64,000 nt of DNA from Diphasiastrum complanatum (taxonomy: Eukaryota; Streptophyta; Lycopodiopsida; Lycopodiales; Lycopodiaceae): NCBI GenBank assembly GCA_029204225.1, contig CM055100.1, positions 33,321,645-33,385,644 of the forward strand. The letters are read 5' to 3'. The translations under genes and the position numbers were made by a program. The notes below the pieces were generated by a model. The model had not been told where the DNA came from. It did not search any database and saw only the letters and a program-made list of their open reading frames with translations. This document shows, piece after piece, positions 47,240-61,323 of this stretch (its first letter is position 1; each line of letters opens with the position of its first letter).

Positions 47240-47470
47240 ATTTTTCACATTGTTTTTCACATTCAAGTTGAATTAAGAAAAAAATTTGCTCAAGATTTTC
47301 TAAAATTGTTGATGTTGGAAATGCAGGTTACTTAGGCAATTTGATTTTACAACAACCATTCTCAAATTTTCTCTTACTTTGCTATTATTTCACAGGTTTT
47401 TTAAAACTTTTTTTGTATTGTTGTCGACTACCTTATTATCACCAAGCACTATTTTTTTTTTGCACACAGC

Positions 47471-48357
47471 CATGAGCGACAATGGCAACGGTAGTGGTTA
47501 TCGATCAATATATGAAGACTACGTCACTGACTTAGTAGGTACCATGTTGCGCAAACAAAGGGGGGCAGTTTTGAATTTGTTTTACAATTAGGAAGGTGAA
47601 GGCCTTTCAAACCCTCTATTTACTCCTAGTAACGAATCAATTTCCAACACTCACAACAAAAGAAATGGAGTGATTAACTTGGAGAATCAAAATCCAGGAT
47701 CATACATGAGTTGCAAAAGAACTCCTACAAAAAAATGGGTTCAATCCAAAAGCCATATCAAAATATATGAGCAAATGGATTCGACACAAGAGGGATGTCA
47801 TGCAGGATGCATATCGGTCATGCAAGTGAAAGCCTATCTTGTGTTGTAAGACAAATTAGAAGTCCAAAGGTCCCCAAAAAAAACCATAGCATGGCTCATG
47901 GCATGGGCAATCCTAAGATTGGATCAAGCGGCAAGGCGGGCCTACAAGCCCAAATGGCATGCAACTCATTTATATTTATAGCTCGTTCTATAGTGCCATC
48001 ATTTGATTTTCTAGTTTTTGTGATTCATTTTTAACTCGTCATTCAATTTCTACCACTTCACGACTTCGGATGCAATCTCACCAAGTCAGAGTATGACATT
48101 GCATTTCCCTTGTCATACAAAGGTCTGGTGGCAAAGCTAGCCAGTCAAGGCATTTATCTCACAGTGAGTTATTCATCATTGTATCCATTTAATTCAACTA
48201 CATTTGTATATCATCGATAAATTGATAGAATAAAATTCATCATTGTTATTTTCTCTGTTTGTATTGATGCAGGCAAGCGCAGCTTGGGTAGAGCATGTGG
48301 CATCTACGTGTGATGATGCCAAACCATAGTGCCTCTGACGAGAGGAGTAGTTTTTAT
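47471..48357 (+). pseudogene. Unrecognised coding-like region, partly spliced
   Basis: An ATG at 47471 opens MSDNGNGSGYRSIYEDYVTD, stopped at about 47589. The same frame then continues open (EGEGLSNPLFTPSNES) to about 47810. Downstream, FGCNLTKSEYDIAFPLSYKG and LVAKLASQGIYLT run up to a donor GTGAGT at about 48171. After an acceptor GATGCAG at about 48273, ASAAWVEHVASTCDDAKP ends in TAG at about 48328. Protein-like composition and good splice sites suggest a real ancestor, perhaps another part of the CACTA element interrupted by C. No family is recognised. Confidence 0.4.
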
Positions 48358-48621
48358 TTTTTTAGTTTTCAGATGTATTGGACATGAGGCAGAAAGCCTC
48401 ACAAGATTATATTATATAAGGATTCAATTATGCACCGTTTTATGCATTTCAATTATTTTGGTTCAAGGTTAAATTTCAATGAGTTGTAATGTGTGAATGA
48501 ATGCAATGTAACTTCAATATGTTTAAAACATAGCATAGATTTATTATATGCTCTTTAACTATATGTTATTTTATTGTGTAAGAGCTACTGAGCATTTTTT
48601 TTTTTAAAATTTGCAGTTTGT

Positions 48622-49980
48622 TGTTGGAAACCCAATGTTACGACATGTTATCTATTGGATATTCTATCAAGAGTGATTCAGCCAAATAATAATCTTCATC
48701 CACTTTATTATCCAGTTCTACAGTTTTATTCGTGTTTCTACACAGTCTGTAGAAATACTCGGGAATCACTCAACATGTGGCTCCGACATATTGGACATCA
48801 TCCGACGTATCGACGACGACGACGAAAGTTGAAAACGTCAGCCATGTCGATGAATGGCAATTATTGTTCCACTTGATATGAAGCTAAAGACTTGTCCTAA
48901 CTACTTTGCAAGTAAATTTACGGGAAGTCCTAACTGGATGGATGACAGTGCATTATGGCCAACTGGTTATTGCGATTTGCGACCTAATTAGTTGTCCTAC
49001 TGGTTATGCATTAATTTCTTTAGTATAAATAGCTGATCATCAAAGACTTCTCTAACTCTCAACTCTCTTTCACTCTAGAGTGTTTCTTTCATAATTCTAT
49101 TAGAGTATTGCTACTCGCACTTACTGCTTATCAGTGGAAGTGCATCAAACAGAGTTATTTAGAGATAGCTTACAATATGCGGCTTTTGTTATTGTTTTGT
49201 GCTCTCATCATCTGATTTGTACATGCTACTTATTGAATCAATCTATCATTCTTATTGTGTTCAGTATCATGTCAGAATGTATGCTTCTCTGTAGTTATTT
49301 GTAACTCATAAATTTCTTATTGTTTTGTCTGTGTTGTATTGAATACATCGAATACTACAATATACAATACATCATTGTTTGGCTATGAAATCACTTTAGT
49401 GCTTACAAATTCAATGTTGGTTGCTAAAAGATTGAACGTGACTTCTATAATTATAGCTTTGTTCAATATTGATAGGCGTAGTCATGCATTAGGAAAGAAG
49501 GCTTATTATGTTGCGCTTGATAGGTCGCTTATAGTCTTCGACTTATCGAACCGACTCACTTCACATCCCTCTTTCCAACATGGTATCAGAGCATGCTTGC
49601 TCTTATTCTTCAATTTGTGGTATCAAATTTTAGTATCAGATAATTGATTTCCAATTGTAGCATTACATGACATCATTCCTAAATTCATCAATTTATCGAC
49701 AGACTAAAGCTCCAGATGGATTCTCAAAGTAAAGTCGGTCTCATCGCATACAAACTAAATGGATCCAATTACTATTTGTGGAAATTTAAGATGAAAACCT
49801 TGCTAATCATCAACATTAATGGGGATTTAACATAAGTTGTGGTTCCCACAGTTGCCAGATCAAATTCAACACGTAGAAGATATTTTGAAAGCCAATTGGG
49901 AGCATATCGAAGTAGCATAATGGCAAATAAAGTAGTTTGTTAACAAGAAGAGAACATATTGTGAGTTTGCAAAATGGGAT
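48622..49980 (+). mobile_element. Element F: 5' end of a copia (LTR, PBS, start of gag)
   Basis: The LTR runs from TGTTGGAAACCC at 48622 to TTCCAACA at 49580 (959 bp), so its ends are inverted TGTTGGAA/TTCCAACA. TGGTATCAGAGC follows at 49581-49592. About 120 bp further, a gag start at 49715 reads MDSQSKVGLIAYKLNGSNYY and LWKFKMKTLLI, typical of copia Gag, then meets stops. The rest of the element and its 3' LTR are absent. Confidence 0.85.
49581..49592 (+). other. Element F primer-binding site
   Basis: A perfect TGGTATCAGAGC adjacent to the LTR end CCAACA. Confidence 0.92.
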
Positions 49981-50285
49981 ATTGTAATAATTGCCTTATG
50001 AAGATCTGACTAGATCCTATTGCAAAACAACCAAAAGGACACCTATGGAGCAAAACCACCCATCCAATTCTAGATCTCTCCTAGAGTTTTCTCCTAGACC
50101 TAGCCCCCAAGCCATGGTGAATGAATGCAAGAGAGAAGAGGAATCCTGGATCAAGAAAATTGAATTTCCAAAGGGAGATGGGCGAGTTTCCATGGTAACT
50201 ATTCTCTCTCCAAACAGAGAATATTCCCCTTATGATCCCCATGCAGCCTATATTAGCTATCAACCTCCTATTCTTGCATTATAGC

Positions 50286-50760
50286 AGTCAGATACCATGC
50301 AAGTGCTCCTATGTCCAATTATAGGTCTGGGCCCTCGTATGATTATTAATTAATTTACAAGCCAAGCTCGGAACGACGAGGCATAACCAATGACCATATA
50401 CACTTGGAGTGACCGGCTATCCATGTCAAGAACTACTCCGAATTCCACATACTGGACATGGACGTAACATTCTTCTCCCCTTAGACCAGTTCTGTCCTCA
50501 GAACGAGTAAGTAGGGAAGATCCAATTTGTATGCTTTTAACTTCTTCCCATGAATCATTATCCTCAATTTGACCAACCAATCTAAGCAAGCACATTGAGA
50601 TAGAACAATTTCTCAATTGTTTATCTCTGATCCGAAGTACTCGTTCAAGGTCCAAAGATACATTGAGTGATAAATCTTCCAAATGGGTCAAAATCTTCAA
50701 TACATCCAACTGTCATCATCATATAAAGTAAATTTACATGATATACTGGATAGCAGTCGA
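50286..50760 (-). mobile_element. Element K: 3' end of a Ty3-gypsy element with short LTR-like segment
   Basis: The minus frame (50709-50480) reads like the end of gypsy pol: VLRIRDKQLRNCSISMCLLR, DNDSWEEV, then LTRSEDRTGLRGEE. A purine tract AAGGGGAGAAG precedes TGTTACGTCC at 50469, a typical gypsy LTR start. The LTR-like segment ends TTGCA at 50298 and is followed by TGGTATCTGACT, similar to a methionine-tRNA site. At 172 bp it is short, so an internal deletion is likely. Duplicated decayed segments continue to about 51000. Confidence 0.5.
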
Positions 50761-51199
50761 CCAAACCTGAAGATTAAGTTCAAAAGCTAACAAATGATCA
50801 ATCATTTAACTTTTACTTTTACCTTGAAAATCAATCTTTAGTTTGACTTCAATATCAAATAAGTACTTAGAGATGGAATAATTCTCAAATTATTATCTCT
50901 GCATTGAAATATTATTGAAGTACACTAAGAGATAAATTTTCCTATTAGGTTTAATTCTCTCCAATCTAATAACATCACCTTTATGTCACCTCAATTTACA
51001 TGAATCACTGGGTGAGTTCTCATCTTACATTAGAAATCAAAATTCAAAAGTTAAAGATCCTAAACAATTATAGTCCAAGACTATCCACAATTACTTGTAG
51101 ATATGTCATAAATGCTTCTGGGTACAAATACACTTAGAATTTTTTCAAAAACTAGGGTACAAAACTCATCCCACCAAAATCTCTTAAGAGATCTATCTT

Positions 51200-54479
<3,280 letters not shown>

Positions 54480-55291
54480 TGTTGAGGGTATTCCCAACAA
54501 AGTGTAAATAAATAAAAACACCCAATAAAATGAATTGCGAGGGCATGGCATCCTGCGTGTATAAGCCCATGGCCCAATGAGCACGCAAGCGAAGTTGTAA
54601 ATAAAATAATAGACTTGGGCCCTTTGTAATTAAAATAAAACTTGAGGTCCAAAGTCAATTCTAAACTTAGAGTGTACTTTTAAGAGTTGGGTCCAATTTT
54701 GGACTCACATGAATCTTGTGATTTCCACTTTTTGTGGACCCTTGGATCAAGTTGGGTCCAAGATGAATGGATAGGATCAATGTGAATATTAGCCAATAGG
54801 ATTGAGGGGCAAGGCCCTTCCCCATTTTATAAAAAGACACCATTTGTACACTATTTTCATGCTTAATAGAGAGGAGGAGACTCTACCATTTTGAGAGCTC
54901 AAGCATCCTCATTTGCTAATCAATCTTGCTCATGCTATTGTTGTGATTGCTTGTTATTTTCATTTCCCATGCTTTTTTGTTATGCTAGTTAAGGTTTCTC
55001 CATAAGCAATGACATTGAGCATTTGAGCTAACCTCCATCTCATCTCTCTCTCTTTCTCTCTTCTCTTCTCTCTTCCTCTCCTTTTCTATCCCTTTCTTTC
55101 ACCCAAACCATGATGAATGTTAGAGTAGAGGAGTAGAGTTAAGGGAGAGTAGTGTTAGTGGTGAATAGAGTTAGGGAGAAAGTATGAAACTAACTAAAAC
55201 TAGCATCTATGCATAGTTAGGTACCTATCCAGTGATCTAACCCTTTTTGACAGGCGGGAGGGCTATACTACGCAAGATCTTCAACCCTACA
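54480..55291 (+). repeat. Element I 5' LTR
   Basis: It begins TGTTGAGGGTATTCCC and ends CAACCCTACA, one base before the PBS. A TATA-like TTTATAAAAAG lies near 54825-54835. It is single in this window. Confidence 0.82.
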
Positions 55292-55292
55292 G

Positions 55293-55310
55293 TGGCGCCA
55301 TTGTCAGGGA
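55293..55310 (+). other. Element I primer-binding site (tRNA-Asp type)
   Basis: TGGCGCCATTGTCAGGGA closely matches the site used by Athila-type gypsy elements (TGGCGCCGTTGCCGGGGA), complementary to aspartate tRNA. Confidence 0.88.
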
Positions 55311-55559
55311 TAGGTTTCCACTAACTAGTTTAGCTGCATTTTAGCTATTTTCTTGCTTTTTAAAGTAGTTTTAAGTAGATTTTTTGGTGTTTAGAGTTAG
55401 TTTTCTGTATTTTTTTGTGTTTGGACTGTTTGCAGCTAGCGGAGGAGGTGTGAGAGGGTAGAGGAGGCCCTGAATAGCCTCTAAGGGCTTGAAACCCAAA
55501 CCAACCAGCCAAAAAATCCAAAAAACACACCAATCTACAATTTTGGAGGGAAAAAGAGC

Positions 55560-56400
55560 CTAAAATCTCATCAGATTTTTATATCTCCAGAACTAGTGTG
55601 AATTAACTCTTGCATGACTGGTAGCAGCTCCAAGGTACTGTCCCAGACCTACATAGAAGCCTGCGAGAGTTAGTTCCAAGCAGATTGTAAAAATCAGAGA
55701 AAAATCATAAAAAATTTCAAAAAACCCTTGAAAAATTGCAAAAAAATTCAAATCTTCATAAGAACTCTCGTAGAGCCGTCTGAAGTTCCATCTCAGTGAG
55801 ACCAGGACACAGTGAAGCTTGCGAGAGTTAGTTTGATGTCTAAGTGCCTGTGCGAGAGTTCCCAGTGAAAAAAAAGATGGGAAAGTACCAATGAACCCTC
55901 ACAAACACCAAAATTTTCAGTTCCAGTGGTCAAGAACTCTCGTAGAGGATTTTAAAGTTCCATCTCAGTGAGACCAGGACACAAAAGAGCTTGCGAGAGT
56001 TAGTTTGATTTCAAGGAGCAGAAAATTGGGTTTAAGTGCTAAAAAATCACTAAAAAGTGAAGATCCAGCAAATCCTTCTTGTAAGAACTCTCGCAGACCC
56101 TCTCAATCGATTCATAATGTCAACTTACATCAGTGATGAAGCTTGCGAGAGTTACTTTTGAGATTTGGTGAAGATCAAGCCAAAAAAGTGGTTTTGAACC
56201 CTTGTAGACAGTGAAATTTTCACTTCTTGCAAGAGTTAACTCTTGCAGAGAATTCTATAGTGAGATCTGACCCAGATCCAGCTATTGTGAGTCTTGCGAG
56301 AGTTACTTCCCAAATATCAGAGAGATATCAGGTTTTTTATCTGCAAAAACAGCTAAAGAACCCTCGCACAAGAGAACCCTCTCAGACCAAATCAGTGGAA
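55560..56400 (+). repeat. Leader array with paired AACTCTCG / CGAGAGTT motifs
   Basis: Degenerate units of about 150-172 bp. The clearest two start AAGAACTCTCGTAGAG near 55760 and 55932 and share TCCATCTCAGTGAGACCAGG. Each unit carries an AACTCTCG-type motif and, some 70-80 bp later, TTGCGAGAGTTA, its complement. Further copies or half copies lie near 55665, 56083, 56150, 56228 and 56295. Confidence 0.8.
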
Positions 56401-56591
56401 AGGTATGCATCAGATCCAGCTATTGTCAAAATCTCAGGTCAATCAGTGCAAGGAGTAAAAAGTTATCAAGGGAAAACCATCGTAAAAGGCCTAAAATTCA
56501 CTTTCGGTTGATCAGATCGATCAGATCCTTGAGATCCAGACAGCATCCTACTATATAAGCAAGATTCAATCATTTTGGAACCCACCATCAG

Positions 56592-57958
56592 ATGAATCTA
56601 ACGATCAATAGCACAAAGGATAGCAAATCAAGCACCACACCTTCTCAAATTAGCAGTCGTGCAACAAGAGACAAAACCGGAACCAGCACCAATGGATCCA
56701 ATGGATCCAATGGGCCAACCCGTACTTGTCGCTCCCATTGCAAGCATTCCGGAGAGCACCACGGATGGAAATACCAAAATACGACGGATCATCAGATCCC
56801 ATCCGATTCTTCCAGATCTACGAGCAAGCTTGTGAAATCTACGACGAACGGACATCTGCGGAGAAGCTGATGTTGTTCCCCATGTCCTTATTAGCAGTGG
56901 CTCAAGATTGCATTTTGCTTTCAATGAAGGCATGGGTGGGGGCCATTTTGCATCCGACATTATAGTTCGCAAGATCCTGCAATCAGGATGTTGGTGGCCA
57001 ACAATTTATAAGGATACGGAGGAATACTTAAAAAAGTGCGATGTGTGCCAAAGGGCGAGAGAAGGCCAACGAGATTGAATTATGACCCACTGCACCCGGT
57101 CTTAGCCCAAGCACCATTCGAAAAGTGGAGATTGGATTACATCGGTCCAATTCACCCTGTGGCAAAGAGTTTCCAGGCTTGATACGTAATCATAGCCACA
57201 GACTACCTCACCAAATGGGTCAAAGCCAAGTCAGTAAGAGTAGCTAATGCTAGGACCACTGCCAAGTTCCTTTATGAAAATATCATTGTACGCTTTGGAT
57301 GCTCCGTAGAGCTAGTCAGTGATCGCGGAAGCCATTTCATCAATGAGACCATCAAGGTCCTATTGGAGGAATTCTTCGTGATCCACAGAACCAGTACGCC
57401 TTATTATCCTTGTGGTAATGGGCAAGCAAAATCATCCAATAAGATCATGTGTAGTGTGCTCACAAAAATAGTTGAAGCTAGCAGATCGGATTGGGAACAT
57501 AAGTTGCATGTTGCATTGTGGGCAGTCAGGACAACATATAAAGGAAGCACACCTTTCCAATTGATATATGGTCAAGATGTTGTGATGCCAGTAGAGTTTT
57601 TAGTTCCTTCATTAAGGATTGCCACCACACAACATCTTAGTGAGTCCAAATCTCTACAGATACGCCACGAAGCTCTGCATAAACTCTGTGAAATACGCTT
57701 ATTAGTTGTGCATGCACTGGCAGCTGAAAAGGAAAGACGCAAAGCATGGCATGATCGCAGGTTACAAAAGAAGGATCTTCATTTCGAGATCTGGTGATGA
57801 TGTATAAAACCAAGGCGATCAAAGGGAAATTAAAATTCACAGGTGAAGGTCCCTATCAGATCAAGGAAATTCTTAATCATGGAGCCACGAATTTGAAAAA
57901 GTTAGATGGGACACCATTCGATACACCCATCAACGATAGCCGGTTGCACAAGTACTAG
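56592..57958 (+). pseudogene. Element I gag fragment fused to integrase
   Basis: Gag reads MEIPKYDGSSDPIRFFQIYE and EKLMLFPMSLLAVAQD (about 56770-56910), after a frameshifted N-terminus. It passes directly into the integrase zinc finger, GGGHFASDIIVRKILQSGCW then KKCDVCQRAR (about 56935-57060), so protease to RNase H are deleted. The integrase core follows in another frame with the first aspartate (WRLDYIGPI) and second (VSDRGSHF), but GQAKSSNKI replaces GQAESxNK, losing the catalytic glutamate. The end reads GPYQIKEILNHGATNLKKLD, as in gypsy integrase C-termini. Several stops are present. Confidence 0.85.
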
Positions 57959-57959
57959 C

Positions 57960-60900
57960 CACCATAATGAGATAGATCCAGATTGGTGGGGACACGTTAT
58001 GAAAAGCTAAATCTGCCAAGCCATCACTGCTAGATTTATGAAGATCAAGCCAAATCAGGCTAAATCCATCAAGATTCAGCCATATATGGCAAGATCAGGG
58101 GAATCCATCAGAATCCAAGAAGGATCTAGATCCAGATAGGATCAAGAAGGAAGTAGATCATCAGATTGACTGAGGGATCTGTTACCAAGTATCCATCAGA
58201 ACTTCTAGATAACTACCAAGAGTCAGATCAAACTTGGATGAAGTTGATTACCAGTTTACTTTTGAGAATTATTGGTTGCTCTTGTGGAGGTGCCTACTCG
58301 TACTGCATCATTCTAATATTGGCTGATAGCTTAGTGGCATTTACAAGTTGTAACTTGTTATAGACAACTAGAATCTTAATGTAGAAAGAGCTCTGTGAAG
58401 TAGTAAAACCACAACATGCTTTGTTCTTTCAATTTTAAAAGCAACATCAATCGGATTTCAAAATGCCAACCAAAGGCAAATAACGCCATACACTACTTGT
58501 CATTAGACTTTGGACACTCAAATTTAAGTTCCCTTCCAAGTTGAAGGCTACCATCACCATAACAAGTTAAAGTATGAACCTTCAGACTTCCATGACAACC
58601 ATGTCAAAAGAACTAATACATCTTTTTTTCCTTGAGATAACTATTATGATGTTCTCTTATTTATTTTTGCACCTACTCGTGTTAGTGTTTCATCAAATTT
58701 TCTCAAAGATGCATGTCATTGCTATAAAAAGAACCATGTATAGAAATGAGTATACAAAAATATTAACCAATGAGCATAATAACTTGATGCTACGATACTT
58801 TCATTGTAAGAATTTTTTTTCTTGGGGATTGATGAGTGATGGGCCCACAATATGAAACTTTGGTGAACAATACTTTCATACCAAAATCTTAATCATGAAG
58901 CCAAATAGAGATAGTTAGCACTTTTCTCATTTCCGATGCTTGGATTTCTTGTACTGTGTAATGACAATGCCCGTCTTCCTACTAATGCATTAATACTTTG
59001 AACTATTCGTAACTGATGCACTTCAATAAGAGAAGGGAGGGGGGATGGGAGGTGCGAGTTATAGTCAAGGACCCATTAGTTAGTGATCAATTAACTAACT
59101 ACTGGGTGCCTTTGGTTCCATTGCTAGCTCCTCGTTGTCTCGTTGCTCCTCCATTGCCTTTTGCCTCCCAACTCAATGCCTCCAACATCTTGCCTCGAGC
59201 CTCCTTTGCTACCTCCATCTACCATCATGCCACTGCCTCCATGGGGCCTCCATTGTTACCTTCGTTGTAGCCTCTATTGGAAATACACTCTCGTTAATGC
59301 ATTTATTATCTTATTCTAAAAGACTACATCAATTGGTTGACTACATACTAGAGTATATTAGAGGAGGGGGGGGGGTGCATTTTCAACCACAATTGAAGTT
59401 GTAGGTTGGGTCTCTCCCTCATCCAATGGTGGTGGAGAGAGATGAAATGTGAACTATGATGTTGGAGCCAAGTATCTCTCCACCACCTTTGAATGGGGGA
59501 GGGACCCGAGCTGCAACTTAAACTCCCATTTGAACTTTAATCCATATTAGAGAGGGCTTATATTGGACTTGTCAAACGTGCCGAATATAAAGCCTGGGTC
59601 CAACCAAAATAGCCTTCTACCTTAACATGCCATCCATAACGAATGGTCCAAAGTAATGTATGATCTTAACTTTAGTGTTTTCAATCTCTTATTACATGGA
59701 GATGTTATCCACAACCAACAATGTCGGTGGTGGGGACACCAACACCTAGCAACAATTTGCTTTACCCAAGTTGCATGGGTGTCTCATATGTTGATTTCTT
59801 TATTGCTAAGCATCATAGGGCTTCCTTGCCAACATTGAGACTATGATTATGTTTATCTTAACCTTAAAAAAAAAGTTGAGTAGCGCATGCAAAATTTGTA
59901 TTAACATCAATTTTTGATGATTTTATTTTTTAGTTTGAATATTTTTTTGGGGTCCTTTGCAATTGGCTAGTAGGCCGAGATAAACACGTGTTGATAAGGT
60001 ATCTCTAAAGATGCAAGCTCGAAACCTAGCTGTTTCACCGTTGACATTTTTTTTTGGCTTGACCTATTACTTATGTACAATGTCTACTTTGAGCATAACA
60101 TGTTATCTTTGCAAAGTAAGTGTGATGATTTTCATTTAAAGAAAGAACTTGCTTCAACTTGTACCTACCCTAGCATGGGCATGAGAAAAGAAGTGTTTTT
60201 CTTGCGAAAATATGCTCAACTCATTAGCAATCCTCAAATTTGCAAGAAATCTCAATGGATTGGGAGCACCTCCCACATTGACAACGCTTAAAACCACTTA
60301 TTGAAGAAGGAAGATTAATTTTTTCTCTCCTTGCAAAGACATTTTCCCAATTTGGCAAGGAATGTCAACAAATTAGGATTAGGAACTCATTGACGATGCT
60401 TAAAGACACTCCGAGGGGCACTCTGAAGCTTTAAACACAACTCAATAATCATTTGCCACACAGTGAATTATTTGGAGAAATGTGGCGTGTGATTGATGCA
60501 AACGTTTCAAACTCTTTTTTTCTTGCCTTATCATTTGTAAATAATAGATTGTGAATTATCTCTCATGAATCATCATTTATCACTCATCGATCCTTATCGT
60601 GGCATGAAGGCACAATATCCCACTTATAAAACTCAACAAACAAATTGACATTGGCTTTGTGGCATTTGAGTTCTAACACTAACAAAATGCTCTTTTCCAT
60701 TACCATTTCTCTTTTAAAAAAGAAAATACCAAAAGGGGGGGGTGGGGGCGCAGAATTTTTAGCTGCCGCGATAAGGGGCACGTGGCAAAGATCCAACGGC
60801 TCGAAATGAACCCGAGCCGCCAGGCCTCGTTACAGTCCAGGCTTCGAATCCCGTATCCAAGAATAGTGTTAAATCACCTGGATTAATGGAGACTAATCAA

Positions 60901-60960
60901 ACTTAAAATATAATCATCTCAATTAATTAGTACTAACTACGGATTAACACTCGCGGAGGC
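57960..60960. other. Intergenic region before the SEC14-like gene
   Basis: No gene was recognised. 57960-58250 is probably the decayed 3' end of element I, repetitive in AAGATCA and GATCCAGAT. G runs occur at 59363-59375 and 60735-60748. A strong inverted repeat lies at 59395-59519. The last 200 bp should hold the promoter of the SEC14-like gene and include a G-box CACGTG at 60779-60784. Confidence 0.45.
59395..59519. repeat. Imperfect inverted repeat (hairpin)
   Basis: The arms 59395-59441 and 59473-59519 are complementary at roughly 80% or more by eye, with a loop of about 30 bases. The inner ends TGGTGGAGAGA/TCTCTCCACCA pair perfectly. It is comparable in size to a plant microRNA precursor or a short foldback element. 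Confidence 0.75.
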
Positions 60961-61007
60961 AGGCCAAACTTCACTCTCTTGTTCGAGAAAGATCGCGAGA
61001 AAGAAAG

Positions 61008-61051
<44 letters not shown>

Positions 61052-61323
61052 CTCAGAGCGAGAGATTCGCATTGCGATCCAACAAAAAGCAGATCAGAAG
61101 AGGGTCGATCTTCTCTCGTTGCTCTGGCTGGCAGCAGCGGTTTGGCAGATGCATTTGAGATACTCTCCGCTGCTGCCTGCTTTGTGTAAATGGTGCTGGT
61201 TTTGCTGCCAATTTCACGTTTTCTGTGATGAATTGAAGATTAGAAGGCTGGTCTGGGGAGCTTCATAGCCGAGAGTAAGTGCAGCTGCGGTTTTGGTGGG
61301 GGCGATCTTAGTAGATTGCCGGC
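60961..61323 (+). promoter_or_regulatory. 5' leader of the SEC14-like gene with GA tract and three uORFs
   Basis: A (GA)n run at 61011-61048 lies about 280 bp upstream of the start codon, a common position in plant leaders, where GAGA-binding BPC factors can act. Between it and the main ATG are three upstream ATGs with short frames: 61149-61268 (39 codons), 61190-61228 (12 codons) and 61228-61236 (2 codons), all closed before 61324. The transcription start was not determined. Confidence 0.6.

Larger units (their letters stand above)
54480..57958 (+). mobile_element. Element I: Athila/Tat-like Ty3-gypsy, 3'-truncated
   Basis: A 5' LTR (54480-55291), a PBS of tRNA-Asp type, a long repetitive leader, a gag fragment and integrase. 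Protease, RT and RNase H are missing between gag and integrase. No 3' LTR is found downstream. It inserted into, or was joined to, element G at 54480. Confidence 0.85.

Noticed and set aside
60780-60855. tRNA-derived SINE with A- and B-box-like strings (TGGCAAAGATCC, GCTTCGAATCC)
   Set aside because: The B box has a mismatch, the A box is weak, and there is no poly(A) or T tail, TSD or second copy. The segment is better read as promoter DNA of the SEC14-like gene.
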